Part shown: piece by piece, positions 34,170-42,801 of the stretch
Numbering within the stretch: the stretch's first letter is position 1
Layout: the number at the start of each line of letters is the position of its first letter
NCBI RefSeq assembly: GCF_003344925.1
Contig: NZ_CP031188.1
Location: 2,401,001-2,465,000, forward strand
Direction: 5' to 3'
DNA: 64,000 bases
From: Flavobacterium arcticum
GTDB taxonomy: Bacteria; Bacteroidota; Bacteroidia; Flavobacteriales; Flavobacteriaceae
Made by a program: the position numbers and the translations under genes
The notes under the pieces: model-generated
What the model saw: the letters and a program-made list of their open reading frames with translations, nothing else
Databases searched by the model: none
Told to the model about the DNA's origin: nothing

Positions 34170-35693
34170 ATGCAAACAGAAGAAAACGCCGAGGACAGGA
34201 AAGAGCTGTACCACTACCAAAAGGAAGACATAGATGCCGTATTTGAAAAATTTGAAGGGCGTCCCGATAGTTATCACTTATTATATCAGCTACCCACAGG
34301 TGGCGGAAAAACAGTTATATTCTCTGAAATAGCTCGACGATATATCGAAAAGTACAAACGAAAAGTACTGGTACTTACCCACAGGATAGAGCTTAGTAAG
34401 CAAACATCGAAAATGCTGAAAAGCTTTGGTGTAAAAAATAAGGTAATAGACAGTAATATTAAAGAACTACCAGACTATGACGATTATTCGTGTTATGTAG
34501 CCATGGTAGAAACGCTTAACAACCGTCTTAAAGACAAAAAATTCCATATGGATTCTGTTGGGCTTATTATTGTAGATGAAGCCCACTATAATTCTTTCCG
34601 TAAGCTATTTACATACTTTAAAAACTCATTCTTTTTAGGAGTTACCGCAACACCTTTAAGCTCTAACATTGAGTTGCCTATGTATGAAACCTATGATGAA
34701 CTTATTGTAGGCGAACCTATACAGTCATTAATCAATAAAGGATACCTTGCTAAAGCAGTAATGTATGGTCACGATGTAGAGCTAAACTCATTAAAACTTG
34801 GTATTAATGGAGATTATACCGTTAGCTCTTCAGATGAATTATACTCACGCTCTATTATGCAAGATTTGTTATTGCAGTCTTATGAAAACAGAGCGAAAGG
34901 TAAAAAAACATTGATATTTAATAATGGTATTAATACCTCTTTATATGTATATGAAACCTTTAAGGCAGCAGGCTATACTATAAAGCACTTAGATAACAAA
35001 ACACCCGAAGATGAACGAAGAAAAATATTAAGCTGGTTTAAAAATACTCCCGATGCTATTGTTACCTCTGTATCAATATTAACCACAGGGTTTGATGAAC
35101 CTACGGTAGAAACCATAATACTTAATAGAGCAACACGTTCGCTTACCTTATACTTCCAGATGATAGGGAGAGGATCGCGAAAATTACCTAATAAAGATAC
35201 CTTTACGGTTATAGATTTAGGTAATAATACACAGCGTTTCGGGTTATGGAGCGATACTATAGACTGGCACTACATTTTTAAACACCCTGAGCAATTTTTA
35301 GATAACATACGTACTGATACTGACATTGAAAGTCAGCATGTATATGAAATGCCCGATGCACTTCGTGAAAAGTTTAAGAAAACTCCCAATATGGAGTTTG
35401 ATGTCGAAAAAGAATATGCATTAGCAACAGAAGAAAAATTAAAGCCAAAAGCTGTAATAGATAAATCTATAAATCAACACGCTATAATGTGCATTGAAAA
35501 TACTGATAGTATTCCCGAAGCACGAAAACTAGCTAAAGAACTAGACCAAGATATAGAGTATCGTGTAAAACAGTATGCAAAGCTACTGGCAAAAACAACC
35601 AAAAATTACAAGCAATGGCTTATTGATGATTATAAGCATCGACTAAATATAATGATTGGTAAACTCTATTTACAGCATTACTTAGAAGATTAA
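34170..35693 (+). CDS. DEAD/DEAH-box superfamily 2 helicase
   Basis: 507 residues. Motif I LPTGGGKTVIFSEIARRY (near residue 42), motif II VDEAHYNSF, motif III GVTATP, motif V ILTTGFDEPTVETIILNRAT and motif VI LYFQMIGRGSRKLPNKD are all intact. The layout resembles the helicase core of type I/III restriction enzymes and of SSL2-like helicases, but no nuclease or methylase domain is attached. The 110-residue C-terminal tail is charged and helical. It is an ATP-driven nucleic acid translocase of unknown substrate, standing alone between aroC and a Nudix gene. Confidence 0.9.
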   Translation: MQTEENAEDRKELYHYQKEDIDAVFEKFEGRPDSYHLLYQLPTGGGKTVIFSEIARRYIEKYKRKVLVLTHRIELSKQTSKMLKSFGVKNKVIDSNIKELPDYDDYSCYVAMVETLNNRLKDKKFHMDSVGLIIVDEAHYNSFRKLFTYFKNSFFLGVTATPLSSNIELPMYETYDELIVGEPIQSLINKGYLAKAVMYGHDVELNSLKLGINGDYTVSSSDELYSRSIMQDLLLQSYENRAKGKKTLIFNNGINTSLYVYETFKAAGYTIKHLDNKTPEDERRKILSWFKNTPDAIVTSVSILTTGFDEPTVETIILNRATRSLTLYFQMIGRGSRKLPNKDTFTVIDLGNNTQRFGLWSDTIDWHYIFKHPEQFLDNIRTDTDIESQHVYEMPDALREKFKKTPNMEFDVEKEYALATEEKLKPKAVIDKSINQHAIMCIENTDSIPEARKLAKELDQDIEYRVKQYAKLLAKTTKNYKQWLIDDYKHRLNIMIGKLYLQHYLED

Positions 35694-35709
35694 ATACAAA
35701 TAATAAATA

Positions 35710-36297
35710 CTATAACAAATTGTGAATTTGGGCATATTGCAGTAGCATAATAGTTTTGGCATCTTTAATTTCGCCTTTGGCTATCATTTCATTGGCTTCT
35801 TTAAAAGGAATTTCGAGCACTTCTATATTTTCCTGTTCATGCGCTGCACCACCGCCTTCACTTGTTTTCATAGCATCAGAATAAGCTGCTACAAAAAAAT
35901 AAAGTATCTCAGTAACAGAACCAGGAGACATATACACTTCCATTACCTTTTTTATTTTGGTAAGCGTGTAACCTGTTTCCTCTTCTGTTTCTATTCTTAT
36001 ACATTCTTCAGGGTTGTTATCATCTAGCATTCCTGCGCAGGCCTCAATCATCATACCATCGGTATTACCATTAAACCAAGTTGGTATGCGCAATTGACGT
36101 GTTAAAACTACCGTTTGTTTTTCTTTATTATATAGTAAAATTACAGCTCCATTACCTCTGTCATAAACTTCACGCTCCTGCACTTGTATAGTACCATTTT
36201 TTAATAGGTATTCATATTTTACTTTATTAAGTGTAGCCCAGTTATTCGATAATGTTTCTGTCGAAATTACTTTTATATTACTCTTATTGTCTTGCAT
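35710..36297 (-). CDS. Nudix hydrolase, NudK-like
   Basis: 195 residues. The core lies in EACAGMLDDNNPEECIRIETEEETGY, read in parts: GMLDDNNPEE then the helix IETEEETGY with the catalytic Glu cluster. The Arg or Lys that normally begins the RExxEE helix is Ile here. Flanking sequence (VVLTRQLRIPTW and MSPGSVTEILYFFVA) matches NudK-type GDP-mannose/ADP-sugar pyrophosphatases. It should cleave a nucleoside diphosphate linked to a sugar or similar moiety. Convergent with the helicase; a GNAT gene lies 19 bases upstream on the same strand. Confidence 0.88.
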   Translation of the reverse strand: MQDNKSNIKVISTETLSNNWATLNKVKYEYLLKNGTIQVQEREVYDRGNGAVILLYNKEKQTVVLTRQLRIPTWFNGNTDGMMIEACAGMLDDNNPEECIRIETEEETGYTLTKIKKVMEVYMSPGSVTEILYFFVAAYSDAMKTSEGGGAAHEQENIEVLEIPFKEANEMIAKGEIKDAKTIMLLQYAQIHNLL

Positions 36298-36316
36298 AGT
36301 TATTATTGTACAAATA

Positions 36317-36817
36317 TTAAATAGAATGCATTTCTTTTTCCATTATATAATCTTCCATCAGGTAGCCTCTTCCTATATCAATGTCTTCGGTTCCTGTTTT
36401 TATAAAGCCCGTTTTATTATAAAAATTTAAAGCGGTATTAAAACGGTTTACATTAAGGGTTATTATAGTATTTCTATTATTTCGTGCTTCTCTTTCTATC
36501 GCAGCAAGCAATAACCTACCCACACCTTTGCCTTGCAATTGCGGCAATACATATAGTTTATGTATTTTAGTTATCTCTGGCTTATAATTAATCTCATAAG
36601 ATGCAAAACCATAATAATTAGTTTCGTCTTTAATTAATAAAAACTGATGTCCTTTTATTTCAAGCTGTTCTGTAATAGATTTCGGACTATACATCATACC
36701 AAACATATACTCCAGTTGTGCTACCGATAGTATATCTTTATAAGTAGGTCCCCATACCTGCTCGGCAAGTTTATTTATTAGAACAACATCTTTTAACGAT
36801 GCTTTAACAATTTCCAT
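36317..36817 (-). CDS. GNAT family N-acetyltransferase
   Basis: 166 residues with a complete GNAT fold: motif A is IHKLYVLPQLQGKGVGRLLL, which binds acetyl-CoA pyrophosphate through the Q-x-x-G-x-G pattern, and motif B is FNTALNFYNKTGFIKTG. Cytoplasmic; the acceptor is unknown. The Nudix gene follows 19 bases downstream on the same strand, so they may share a transcript. Confidence 0.92.
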   Translation of the reverse strand: MEIVKASLKDVVLINKLAEQVWGPTYKDILSVAQLEYMFGMMYSPKSITEQLEIKGHQFLLIKDETNYYGFASYEINYKPEITKIHKLYVLPQLQGKGVGRLLLAAIEREARNNRNTIITLNVNRFNTALNFYNKTGFIKTGTEDIDIGRGYLMEDYIMEKEMHSI

Positions 36818-36958
36818 ATTTGTATTTTTTAACGAAAACCCTTGTATTTATTAGCTTTATTAAGAGATGCTAAAGATAATAAATAATATTGGCACAGTAA
36901 TTGAATATTACAAACCAAACAACTAAAACATAGCCTAGGGCATTAAAAATACACGATT

Positions 36959-38122
36959 ATGAAAATGAAAATAAACCACATTGCCATATTTGCTTTACTC
37001 TTCGTAAATCAAATTTTTGCACAAGATGTTACTACTGTAACGGCAAATAGTTACGATATTAGCGATAATCTTGATTTAAAAGCAGTAGCCTCTATATTTG
37101 GTGAATCAAGAGATTTAGAAGATTTTGAAAGAAGGCTAAACGATCCTAATATACAAATATCTAACTTAGACCTTAATAATGATAATAGAGTAGATTATTT
37201 GAGAGTTATTGAAGTAACCGAAAATAACACGCACCTTATCATCTTACAATCTGTATTAGGGGTAAATACTTTTCAGGATGTAGCTACTATTGAGGTAGAG
37301 AGAGACAGATATAACAATGTACAAGTACAAGTAGTGGGCGATGTATATATGTATGGACCTAACTATATTTATGAACCTGTATATGTATCGCGACCTTTTA
37401 TATTTGATGTGTTTTGGGTTAGTAGTTACCGTCCTTATTACTCACCATGGTATTGGGGTTACTATCCTACTTATTATAGTTATTGGAATCCATACCCTGT
37501 GTATAGATATAGAAACAATATACACGTACACATAAATAACCGAAATTCTTATAATTATGCATCTACTAGAAGAAGTAGCCGTGCTGTTACTTTGCATAAT
37601 TCAAGGAGAGCAAACGCCTATGAAAGACAACACCCAAACAACTCTTTTACAAGAAGAACTAGCTTAAACAATAGGTATGCGCTAGAACAAAGCAGAAGTA
37701 CTTATAGCACACGAAACAGTACCAATGCATCCTCTAGAGGTACTTATACTAATTCATCTAGACCTACATCTACTTCTCGCTCTACTACAAGTAATGCTGT
37801 AAGAAGCTCTAACATAAATAGAAGCAGCGTAAGAAATACGAATACCAATAGCTCAAGAAGTTCCTCTTCACCAGCTAGGTCAAGTTCAACATCAAGGAGC
37901 AATAATAATTCGTCTAGATCCTCAGGACAAAGTACAAGAAGTTCTTCTTCTACAAGAGTTACAACGCCTACTAGTACAAGAACTAGCACGCCCACTAGCA
38001 CTACAAGATCAAGCTCAGGTTCAAGTACAAGAAGCACTGCTCCATCAAGAAATAGTACTAATTCTTCTTCTTCACCAACAAGAACAAGCTCATCATTTAG
38101 TTCAAGAAATTCCAGAGGTTAA
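36959..38122 (+). CDS. Secreted protein with Ser/Arg/Thr-rich low-complexity tail
   Basis: 387 residues. The signal peptide MKMKINHIAIFALLFVNQIF-AQ is followed by a folded region at about 22-135 with LNNDNRVDYLRVIEVTENN, a family I have seen in flavobacteria without a known role. Residues 135-190 are Tyr/Trp/Pro-rich (YYSPWYWGYYPTYYSY). The last 190 residues are almost wholly Ser, Arg, Thr and Asn. No T9SS sorting domain and no lipobox, so it is probably periplasmic or outer-membrane associated. The basic, disordered tail could bind polyanions such as LPS or DNA, which is inference only. A terminator follows. Confidence 0.8.
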   Translation: MKMKINHIAIFALLFVNQIFAQDVTTVTANSYDISDNLDLKAVASIFGESRDLEDFERRLNDPNIQISNLDLNNDNRVDYLRVIEVTENNTHLIILQSVLGVNTFQDVATIEVERDRYNNVQVQVVGDVYMYGPNYIYEPVYVSRPFIFDVFWVSSYRPYYSPWYWGYYPTYYSYWNPYPVYRYRNNIHVHINNRNSYNYASTRRSSRAVTLHNSRRANAYERQHPNNSFTRRTSLNNRYALEQSRSTYSTRNSTNASSRGTYTNSSRPTSTSRSTTSNAVRSSNINRSSVRNTNTNSSRSSSSPARSSSTSRSNNNSSRSSGQSTRSSSSTRVTTPTSTRTSTPTSTTRSSSGSSTRSTAPSRNSTNSSSSPTRTSSSFSSRNSRG

Positions 38123-38148
38123 TAATTATATATTCAAAATGAGAAAGG

Positions 38149-38176
38149 AAAGCACTGCTATTGCAGTGCTTTTTTT
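38149..38176 (+). terminator. Rho-independent terminator
   Basis: 10-bp perfect stem (38149-38158 with 38163-38172), 4-nt loop, in a T-run. Ends the Ser/Arg-rich protein transcript. Confidence 0.88.
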
Positions 38177-38278
38177 AGTATACAAATATATTTTTCCCCT
38201 TCTTTAAAAAGAAATATAATTAACAAACATTAATACAATTTTAGCACTGTATTAAAACATATTAGCGATTATGGTTCA

Positions 38279-38286
38279 TAATTTTG
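38279..38286 (+). promoter_or_regulatory. -7 box of the DJ-1/PfpI gene
   Basis: TAATTTTG, 39 bases before the ATG at 38326. Confidence 0.5.
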
Positions 38287-38325
38287 TGAATGTAATAATT
38301 TACTAACCATAAAATATTTAAAATT

Positions 38326-38874
38326 ATGAGCAAGAAAGTAGCTATACTAGCAACAAATGGATTTGAAGAAAGTGAATTGAAATCACCTAAAGATCGTCTA
38401 GAAAAAGAAGGTTGGACAGCAGACATTATAAGCCTTAAAGCAGGGAGTATAAAGTCGTGGTCTGGTGAAAACTGGGGAGATTCTTACAATGTAGATAAAA
38501 CATTAGATGAAGTTTCGGCTTCAGATTATCATGCACTTGTATTACCTGGCGGAGTGGCTAACCCCGACCTACTAAGAAGAGAAGAAAAAGCTATTAGTTT
38601 TGTAAAGGACTTTTTCGAACAGAAAAAACCAGTTGCTGCTATATGCCATGCACCGCAATTACTAATTAACGCCGAAGTTGTAGAAGGAAGAATACTTACA
38701 TCGTTCCCATCTATAAGAAAAGATCTTGAAAATGCAGGAGCAAAATGGGTAGATAAAGAAGTAGTAGTAGATAACGGATTTGTTACTAGTCGTAGCCCAG
38801 AAGACCTAGATGCCTTTAACAGTAAAATGGTAGAGGAAATTAAAGAAGGGAAACACGAATTGCAACAAGCATAA
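38326..38874 (+). CDS. DJ-1/PfpI family protein (type 1 glutamine amidotransferase-like)
   Basis: 182 residues. The nucleophile elbow AICHAPQLL holds the reactive Cys and its partner His. The early FEESEL carries the conserved Glu that polarises the Cys, and LVLPGGVANPDLLR is also typical. The family includes deglycase, chaperone and protease-like stress proteins; I cannot choose among them. Cytoplasmic, transcribed alone and followed by a very strong hairpin terminator. Confidence 0.92.
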   Translation: MSKKVAILATNGFEESELKSPKDRLEKEGWTADIISLKAGSIKSWSGENWGDSYNVDKTLDEVSASDYHALVLPGGVANPDLLRREEKAISFVKDFFEQKKPVAAICHAPQLLINAEVVEGRILTSFPSIRKDLENAGAKWVDKEVVVDNGFVTSRSPEDLDAFNSKMVEEIKEGKHELQQA

Positions 38875-38891
38875 CTCAAAAGTTAATTTAC

Positions 38892-38940
38892 ATCAAGAAA
38901 GCTCTTATACATTGTGTATAAGAGCTTTCTTGATTATATT
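38892..38940. terminator. Long perfect hairpin terminator
   Basis: 19-bp perfect inverted repeat (38892-38910 with 38916-38934), 5-nt loop. The T-run is weak, but position 18 bases after the DJ-1 stop indicates termination. Confidence 0.8.
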
Positions 38941-38961
38941 TAACACATAAAACCAATTATC

Positions 38962-39735
38962 ATGAAACTGAAATCATTATTATGTATTACACTTATAATT
39001 ATGGCACTACAAACCAATGCACAATTACGATCTGTAGAATATAACGATGGTAACCAAAAACTTAACGGTTTTGCCATTGCTCCCGAAATACAGACACCCG
39101 AAACTCCAGGCATACTTATACTTCCGGCATGGAAAGGTATTAATGATCATTCAAAAAGAGTAGCTCAAGAACTTGCCGATTTGGGTTACTTTGCTTTTAT
39201 AGCCGATATATATGGTGAAGGTAACTACCCAAAAAATACTAAAGAGGCAGGAGAACGCTCAGGGTATTATAAAAATAACCCCGAAAAATATCAAAAAAGA
39301 ATAAGCCTTGCTATGGATGAGCTTATAAAATATGGAGCAAGTCCTGAAAATATTATAGTTATAGGTTATTGTTTTGGCGGTACAGGTGCTCTTGAGGTTA
39401 TGAGGGCGCAAATGGCTGTAAGAGGTGTAGTATCTTTTCATGGTGGGTTATGGAAAAACCCTGAACGAGATAATAAGAAAATAAAATGTAAAGTATTGAT
39501 TTTACATGGTGCTGATGATCCTTATGTTCCTCAAGAACATGTTGAATTATTACAACAGGAAATGAAAGATGGTAATGCCGACTGGCAGATGATATACTAC
39601 GGCAATGCAGTACACGCTTTTACAGAAGAAGAGGCAGGAACAGATAACAGTAAAGGTGCGGCTTATAATGATATAGCTAATAGACGTAGTTGGCAACACT
39701 TTCTACTATTTTTAGATGAAACGTTTAACGAATAA
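38962..39735 (+). CDS. Secreted dienelactone hydrolase family protein
   Basis: 257 residues with a signal peptide (MKLKSLLCITLIIMALQTNA). The alpha/beta-hydrolase core has the Cys nucleophile in VIGYCFGGTGALE, the Asp in LHGADDPYVP and the His in GNAVHAFTEEEAG, the triad typical of dienelactone hydrolases. It probably cleaves an ester or lactone in the periplasm; the substrate is unknown. The 39763 gene follows 27 bases later on the same strand. Confidence 0.92.
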   Translation: MKLKSLLCITLIIMALQTNAQLRSVEYNDGNQKLNGFAIAPEIQTPETPGILILPAWKGINDHSKRVAQELADLGYFAFIADIYGEGNYPKNTKEAGERSGYYKNNPEKYQKRISLAMDELIKYGASPENIIVIGYCFGGTGALEVMRAQMAVRGVVSFHGGLWKNPERDNKKIKCKVLILHGADDPYVPQEHVELLQQEMKDGNADWQMIYYGNAVHAFTEEEAGTDNSKGAAYNDIANRRSWQHFLLFLDETFNE

Positions 39736-39762
39736 TCTTATATAAAATCCAACTAAACAATT

Positions 39763-40248
39763 ATGAAAATCATTTCCTTACTTTTTACCGTATTTATATA
39801 TTTTATAGCGCAAAATTCTTATAGTCAAGAAACTCTAAAAGATAGTGCTTATAGTGCCGATTATGAAAAACTTAAAACACTACACCTAAAACAACTTATT
39901 TCGGAAACCCATATTGAATCTTCAAAATTGATGATGTCATTCATGAAAAAAATGAATCGAAAAGATAAAACGCCAATAAAAAATCCTGATGATATCATTA
40001 ATTGGGTAAAGGATAATATGGAGCAAACTGATTTTCTAAGTTTTACTCAAGCTGAGTTTGAATGGGGTATCATAAACAAATTACAAATGGAGAGCATACA
40101 GGAAAATCAAGAATATTATAATTTTATGATAGTAGCAATGCGCAAGCATGGCGTCGAAATAATAACTGATGAAGCTATGAATACCATGGAAGAATATCCT
40201 GAAAAATTTGGCTTACCTAAAGATTTTAAAAAAATGCGTGGACACTAG
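39763..40248 (+). CDS. Secreted hypothetical protein
   Basis: 161 residues. A signal peptide (KIISLLFTVFIYFIAQNSYSQ) is followed by a mostly helical, charged domain with the stretch HIESSKLMMSFMKKMNRKD and a C-terminal EKFGLPKDFKKMRG. No family is recognised and no lipobox or T9SS signal is present, so it is likely periplasmic. It shares a transcript with the dienelactone hydrolase, judging by spacing, and is followed by a terminator. Confidence 0.75.
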   Translation: MKIISLLFTVFIYFIAQNSYSQETLKDSAYSADYEKLKTLHLKQLISETHIESSKLMMSFMKKMNRKDKTPIKNPDDIINWVKDNMEQTDFLSFTQAEFEWGIINKLQMESIQENQEYYNFMIVAMRKHGVEIITDEAMNTMEEYPEKFGLPKDFKKMRGH

Positions 40249-40252
40249 AATT

Positions 40253-40290
40253 ATAGCCAGAGCCTTAGCTCTGGCTATTTTATTTTTTTT
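40253..40290 (+). terminator. Rho-independent terminator
   Basis: 11-bp perfect stem (40253-40263 with 40268-40278), 4-nt loop CTTA, then a long T-run. Confidence 0.9.
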
Positions 40291-40335
40291 GAGAAGTTGA
40301 GATTAAATAATATATTTACTCAAATAAATTATTTT

Positions 40336-41367
40336 ATGAAAAAATCGTTTCTCTTACTTCCCCTATCTTTATTAGTATTATCCTGTAGTACTGCACACCG
40401 CGCACAACAAAAAGATTATGCTAAGGCTAATGTGGTTAAATATATGAACACCATTACTCCTGCTGACCTTGAGAAGCATTTATACATAGTAGCTTCTGAT
40501 GAAATGGAGGGGCGTAATACAGGTGAACAAGGACAAAAAAATGCAGGTAAATACTTAATTAGTCAATATGAGGCGAATGGTATATCCTACCCCACCGGAG
40601 CAGACAATTTTTATCAAAAAGTTCCTTCGGAGTTTATGGCAAGAGCTTTTAGCCCGAAACTAAATGACTCAGAGAATATTTGGGCATTTATAAAAGGAAC
40701 AGAGAAACCTGATGAAATACTAGTAATATCTGCACACTATGACCATATAGGGATGAAAAATGGGCAGGTATATAACGGTGCCGATGATGATGGGTCGGGT
40801 ACTGTATCTTTATTAGAAATAGCTCAAGCTTTTATGGAAGCTAAAAAAGATGGGTATGGTCCTAAACGTTCTATATTATTTCTTCATGTTACTGGTGAAG
40901 AGCACGGGTTACATGGTTCTCGTTATTATAGTGAGCATCCGTTATTCCCAATTGCGAATACTATTGCCGATCTAAATATCGATATGATTGGACGCAGGGA
41001 TAATGATCATACAGATAATGGCAATTATGTATATGTAATTGGTTCAGATAGATTGAGTACTGATCTACATAATATAAATGAAGCTGCTAATAAAAAATAT
41101 ACTCAACTAGAGCTTGATTATACCTATAACGACAGAAATGACCCTAATCAGTTCTATTTCAGGTCAGACCATTATAATTTTGCTAAAAAAGGTATTCCTA
41201 TTATTTTTTATTTTAATGGTGTTCATGCCGATTATCATCAACCTACAGATACTCCTGATAAAATAGAGTACGATCTTTTAGCAAAACGTGCACAACTTGC
41301 TTTTGTTACAGCTTGGGAGCTTGCTAACCGCGAGAATCGCCCAGTAGTAGATAAAGATGGAAAATAA
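40336..41367 (+). CDS. M28-family zinc peptidase, lipoprotein
   Basis: 343 residues from the ATG at 40336, which gives a clean lipoprotein signal MKKSFLLLPLSLLVLSC with Cys17 as lipidation site; the 13-codon upstream extension begins with TTG and lacks meaning. Zinc ligands of the M28 fold are visible: SAHYDHIG, GADDDGSG, TGEEHGLHGS (catalytic Glu then ligand Glu), IDMIGR and the late His in DYHQPTDT. It is probably an aminopeptidase anchored in the envelope that trims peptides. Confidence 0.93.
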   Translation: MKKSFLLLPLSLLVLSCSTAHRAQQKDYAKANVVKYMNTITPADLEKHLYIVASDEMEGRNTGEQGQKNAGKYLISQYEANGISYPTGADNFYQKVPSEFMARAFSPKLNDSENIWAFIKGTEKPDEILVISAHYDHIGMKNGQVYNGADDDGSGTVSLLEIAQAFMEAKKDGYGPKRSILFLHVTGEEHGLHGSRYYSEHPLFPIANTIADLNIDMIGRRDNDHTDNGNYVYVIGSDRLSTDLHNINEAANKKYTQLELDYTYNDRNDPNQFYFRSDHYNFAKKGIPIIFYFNGVHADYHQPTDTPDKIEYDLLAKRAQLAFVTAWELANRENRPVVDKDGK

Positions 41368-41383
41368 AACATAAAAAGATATA

Positions 41384-41423
41384 AAAACAAGAAAACTCCG
41401 AACTATCGGAGTTTTCTTGTTTT
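41384..41423. terminator. Bidirectional hairpin terminator
   Basis: 18-bp perfect inverted repeat (41384-41401 with 41406-41423), 4-nt loop, between the M28 gene and the convergent small membrane protein gene. Confidence 0.9.
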
Positions 41424-41457
41424 ATTAAAGAAATTAGTAAATACAAAAAGTATCTCT

Positions 41458-41646
41458 TTATTTTTTTTTATTGGAGAAGAAATCCCAATTAATAATTACA
41501 CCTGTTATACATATTGCCATTAATGTTATAAGTAGGGAAATATAAATCACATCATTAAAGGTATCTATATCAGACACTTTTTCTATAAAGAAATATAGCG
41601 AAATAAAGAAAACCAGTATTGATAATAATAGCGAAAATAATTTCAT
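41458..41646 (-). CDS. Small two-helix membrane protein
   Basis: 62 residues with two hydrophobic spans (FSLLLSILVFFISLYFFIE and VIYISLLITLMAICITGVII) and a lysine-rich tail, so it should be an inner-membrane hairpin. No family recognised. A perfect minus-strand -7 box TACATTTG (41787-41780) lies about 135 bases upstream, preceded by TTTG at 41806-41803 with 15-nt spacing. Length and composition are plausible for a real gene but there is no other evidence. Confidence 0.55.
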   Translation of the reverse strand: MKLFSLLLSILVFFISLYFFIEKVSDIDTFNDVIYISLLITLMAICITGVIINWDFFSNKKK

Positions 41647-41864
41647 GCCTTTTATCTTTTAATAAAGAATAGGTATTTTTTCATGGCTAAAGAGAGTATA
41701 TTAAAAATTCTCATCTTTAAGTATACACCATCAATAAATAGTTTTTTACACTATAATTCCACACTCATATTCTTCCTAACAAATGTAGAATTTTTTTAGA
41801 TACAAAGTAGTTTCTCTTATTTTTTTTATCCGTAGTAAAATTACTACACCTATGTTTATGTATG

Positions 41865-42239
41865 CTATTTATGTAACAATGTGTCTATCGTTACTTTCAT
41901 AGCAGCTATGGTTTGTTGCTGTGCTTCTATAGCTTTCAATAAAGCTTCTTTTTCCGTTTCATATACAGGAGCTTCAGGCTCATTCACTTTCTTTAACAAA
42001 CTACCTCCTGCGGTATACCCTTTATATTTTATATATAAATCTTCGTTTATAAACTCATCAATAGTAAGGTTAAATTCTTCGCAAATTTTTTGTATTACTT
42101 CTATCTTAGGATAAGAAATCCCTCTAATATAAGTACCTACAACACTTTTTTTAAGCCCAAACTTAGCACCAAACTCGTCCTGCGACAAAAAATTATTTTC
42201 GCACAAATATTTGATATTTAATCCAATAAAATTCTTCAT
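41865..42239 (-). CDS. XRE-family helix-turn-helix regulator
   Basis: 124 residues from the ATG at 42239 (MKNFIGLNIKYLCENNFLSQ). The N-terminal 65 residues are an XRE/Cro-type helix-turn-helix: LSQDEFGAKFGLKKSVVGTYIRG then YPKIEVIQKICEEFNLTIDE. After a Gly-rich linker the C-terminus (EKEALLKAIEAQQQTIAAMK) is a coiled coil, likely for dimerisation. It is divergent from a 64-residue helical protein gene, an arrangement like phage or selfish-gene switches; two dyads lie between them. The frame continues 15 codons upstream to a TTG, which I do not favour. Confidence 0.88.
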   Translation of the reverse strand: MKNFIGLNIKYLCENNFLSQDEFGAKFGLKKSVVGTYIRGISYPKIEVIQKICEEFNLTIDEFINEDLYIKYKGYTAGGSLLKKVNEPEAPVYETEKEALLKAIEAQQQTIAAMKVTIDTLLHK

Positions 42240-42270
42240 CTCAAAATTAATAATATATTTGTAGAGAAAT

Positions 42271-42320
42271 AATTGTTTTAACAATTTAATTTCGTAGTTT
42301 AATCTTTATAAATATAAAGA
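42271..42320. promoter_or_regulatory. Two operator-like dyads between divergent genes
   Basis: AATTGTT-TT-AACAATT at 42271-42286 and TCTTTATA-AA-TATAAAGA at 42303-42320, with centres about 33 bases apart, in the 105-base gap between the XRE regulator and the 64-residue protein. They are candidate sites for the regulator, though the region is AT-rich and short palindromes are expected by chance. Confidence 0.4.
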
Positions 42321-42344
42321 AATTTATTGCAAATAATATAATTT

Positions 42345-42539
42345 ATGACAGTAAGTGATTTATTAAAACAGAGAAACAAAAAAATTTTAGAACGTTATCA
42401 CCAACTAAAACAACTAAAAATGAAAAGCAATGATGCTAAAAAAATTATCAGTACTGAGTTTAATAACCTTTCTTTATCTACAATTGATCAGGTTATATAT
42501 AACAAAAACTATTCTAATAGTCCATATTCTAAAGAATAA
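42345..42539 (+). CDS. Small basic helical protein
   Basis: 64 residues, lysine-rich, no signal peptide. The sequence (KQRNKKILERYHQLKQLKMK ... LSLSTIDQVIYNKNYS) looks like three helices with a possible helix-turn-helix near residues 29-53, resembling small phage or accessory proteins that recognise DNA. It is divergent from the XRE regulator and followed by a strong terminator, which supports it being a real gene. Function unknown. Confidence 0.6.
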   Translation: MTVSDLLKQRNKKILERYHQLKQLKMKSNDAKKIISTEFNNLSLSTIDQVIYNKNYSNSPYSKE

Positions 42540-42578
42540 ATACCTGTAGGGATACAATCGTTTTTTAAACATGAATGC

Positions 42579-42612
42579 ATAAAGCTCCAATTAATTATTG
42601 GAGCTTTATTGT
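42579..42612 (+). terminator. Rho-independent terminator
   Basis: 13-bp perfect stem (42579-42591 with 42597-42609), 5-nt loop, then T-rich sequence. Confidence 0.85.
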
Positions 42613-42801
42613 TTTAACATTCACCCTTATTTTTTTAGAATAATAGCTAACAGAAAGTTAAATAAAGCCTGTGTTTATAAACTTTAAGAGAACCTTAATA
42701 CAGTAAGCTTATTGCAATGGCTAACTTAGTAATATACAAAAGGAAATAGTATTGAATTACTGTTTTTACAGACCAATTTAATAATCAAAAAATTAAAAAA
42801 C

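Noticed and set aside
37744..38037. Minus-strand Leu/Val/Glu-rich frame
   Set aside because: A mirror of the Ser/Arg-rich tail of the 36959 gene.
41865..42539. Classical type II toxin-antitoxin pair
   Set aside because: The two genes are divergent rather than overlapping in tandem and the 64-residue protein resembles no known toxin.
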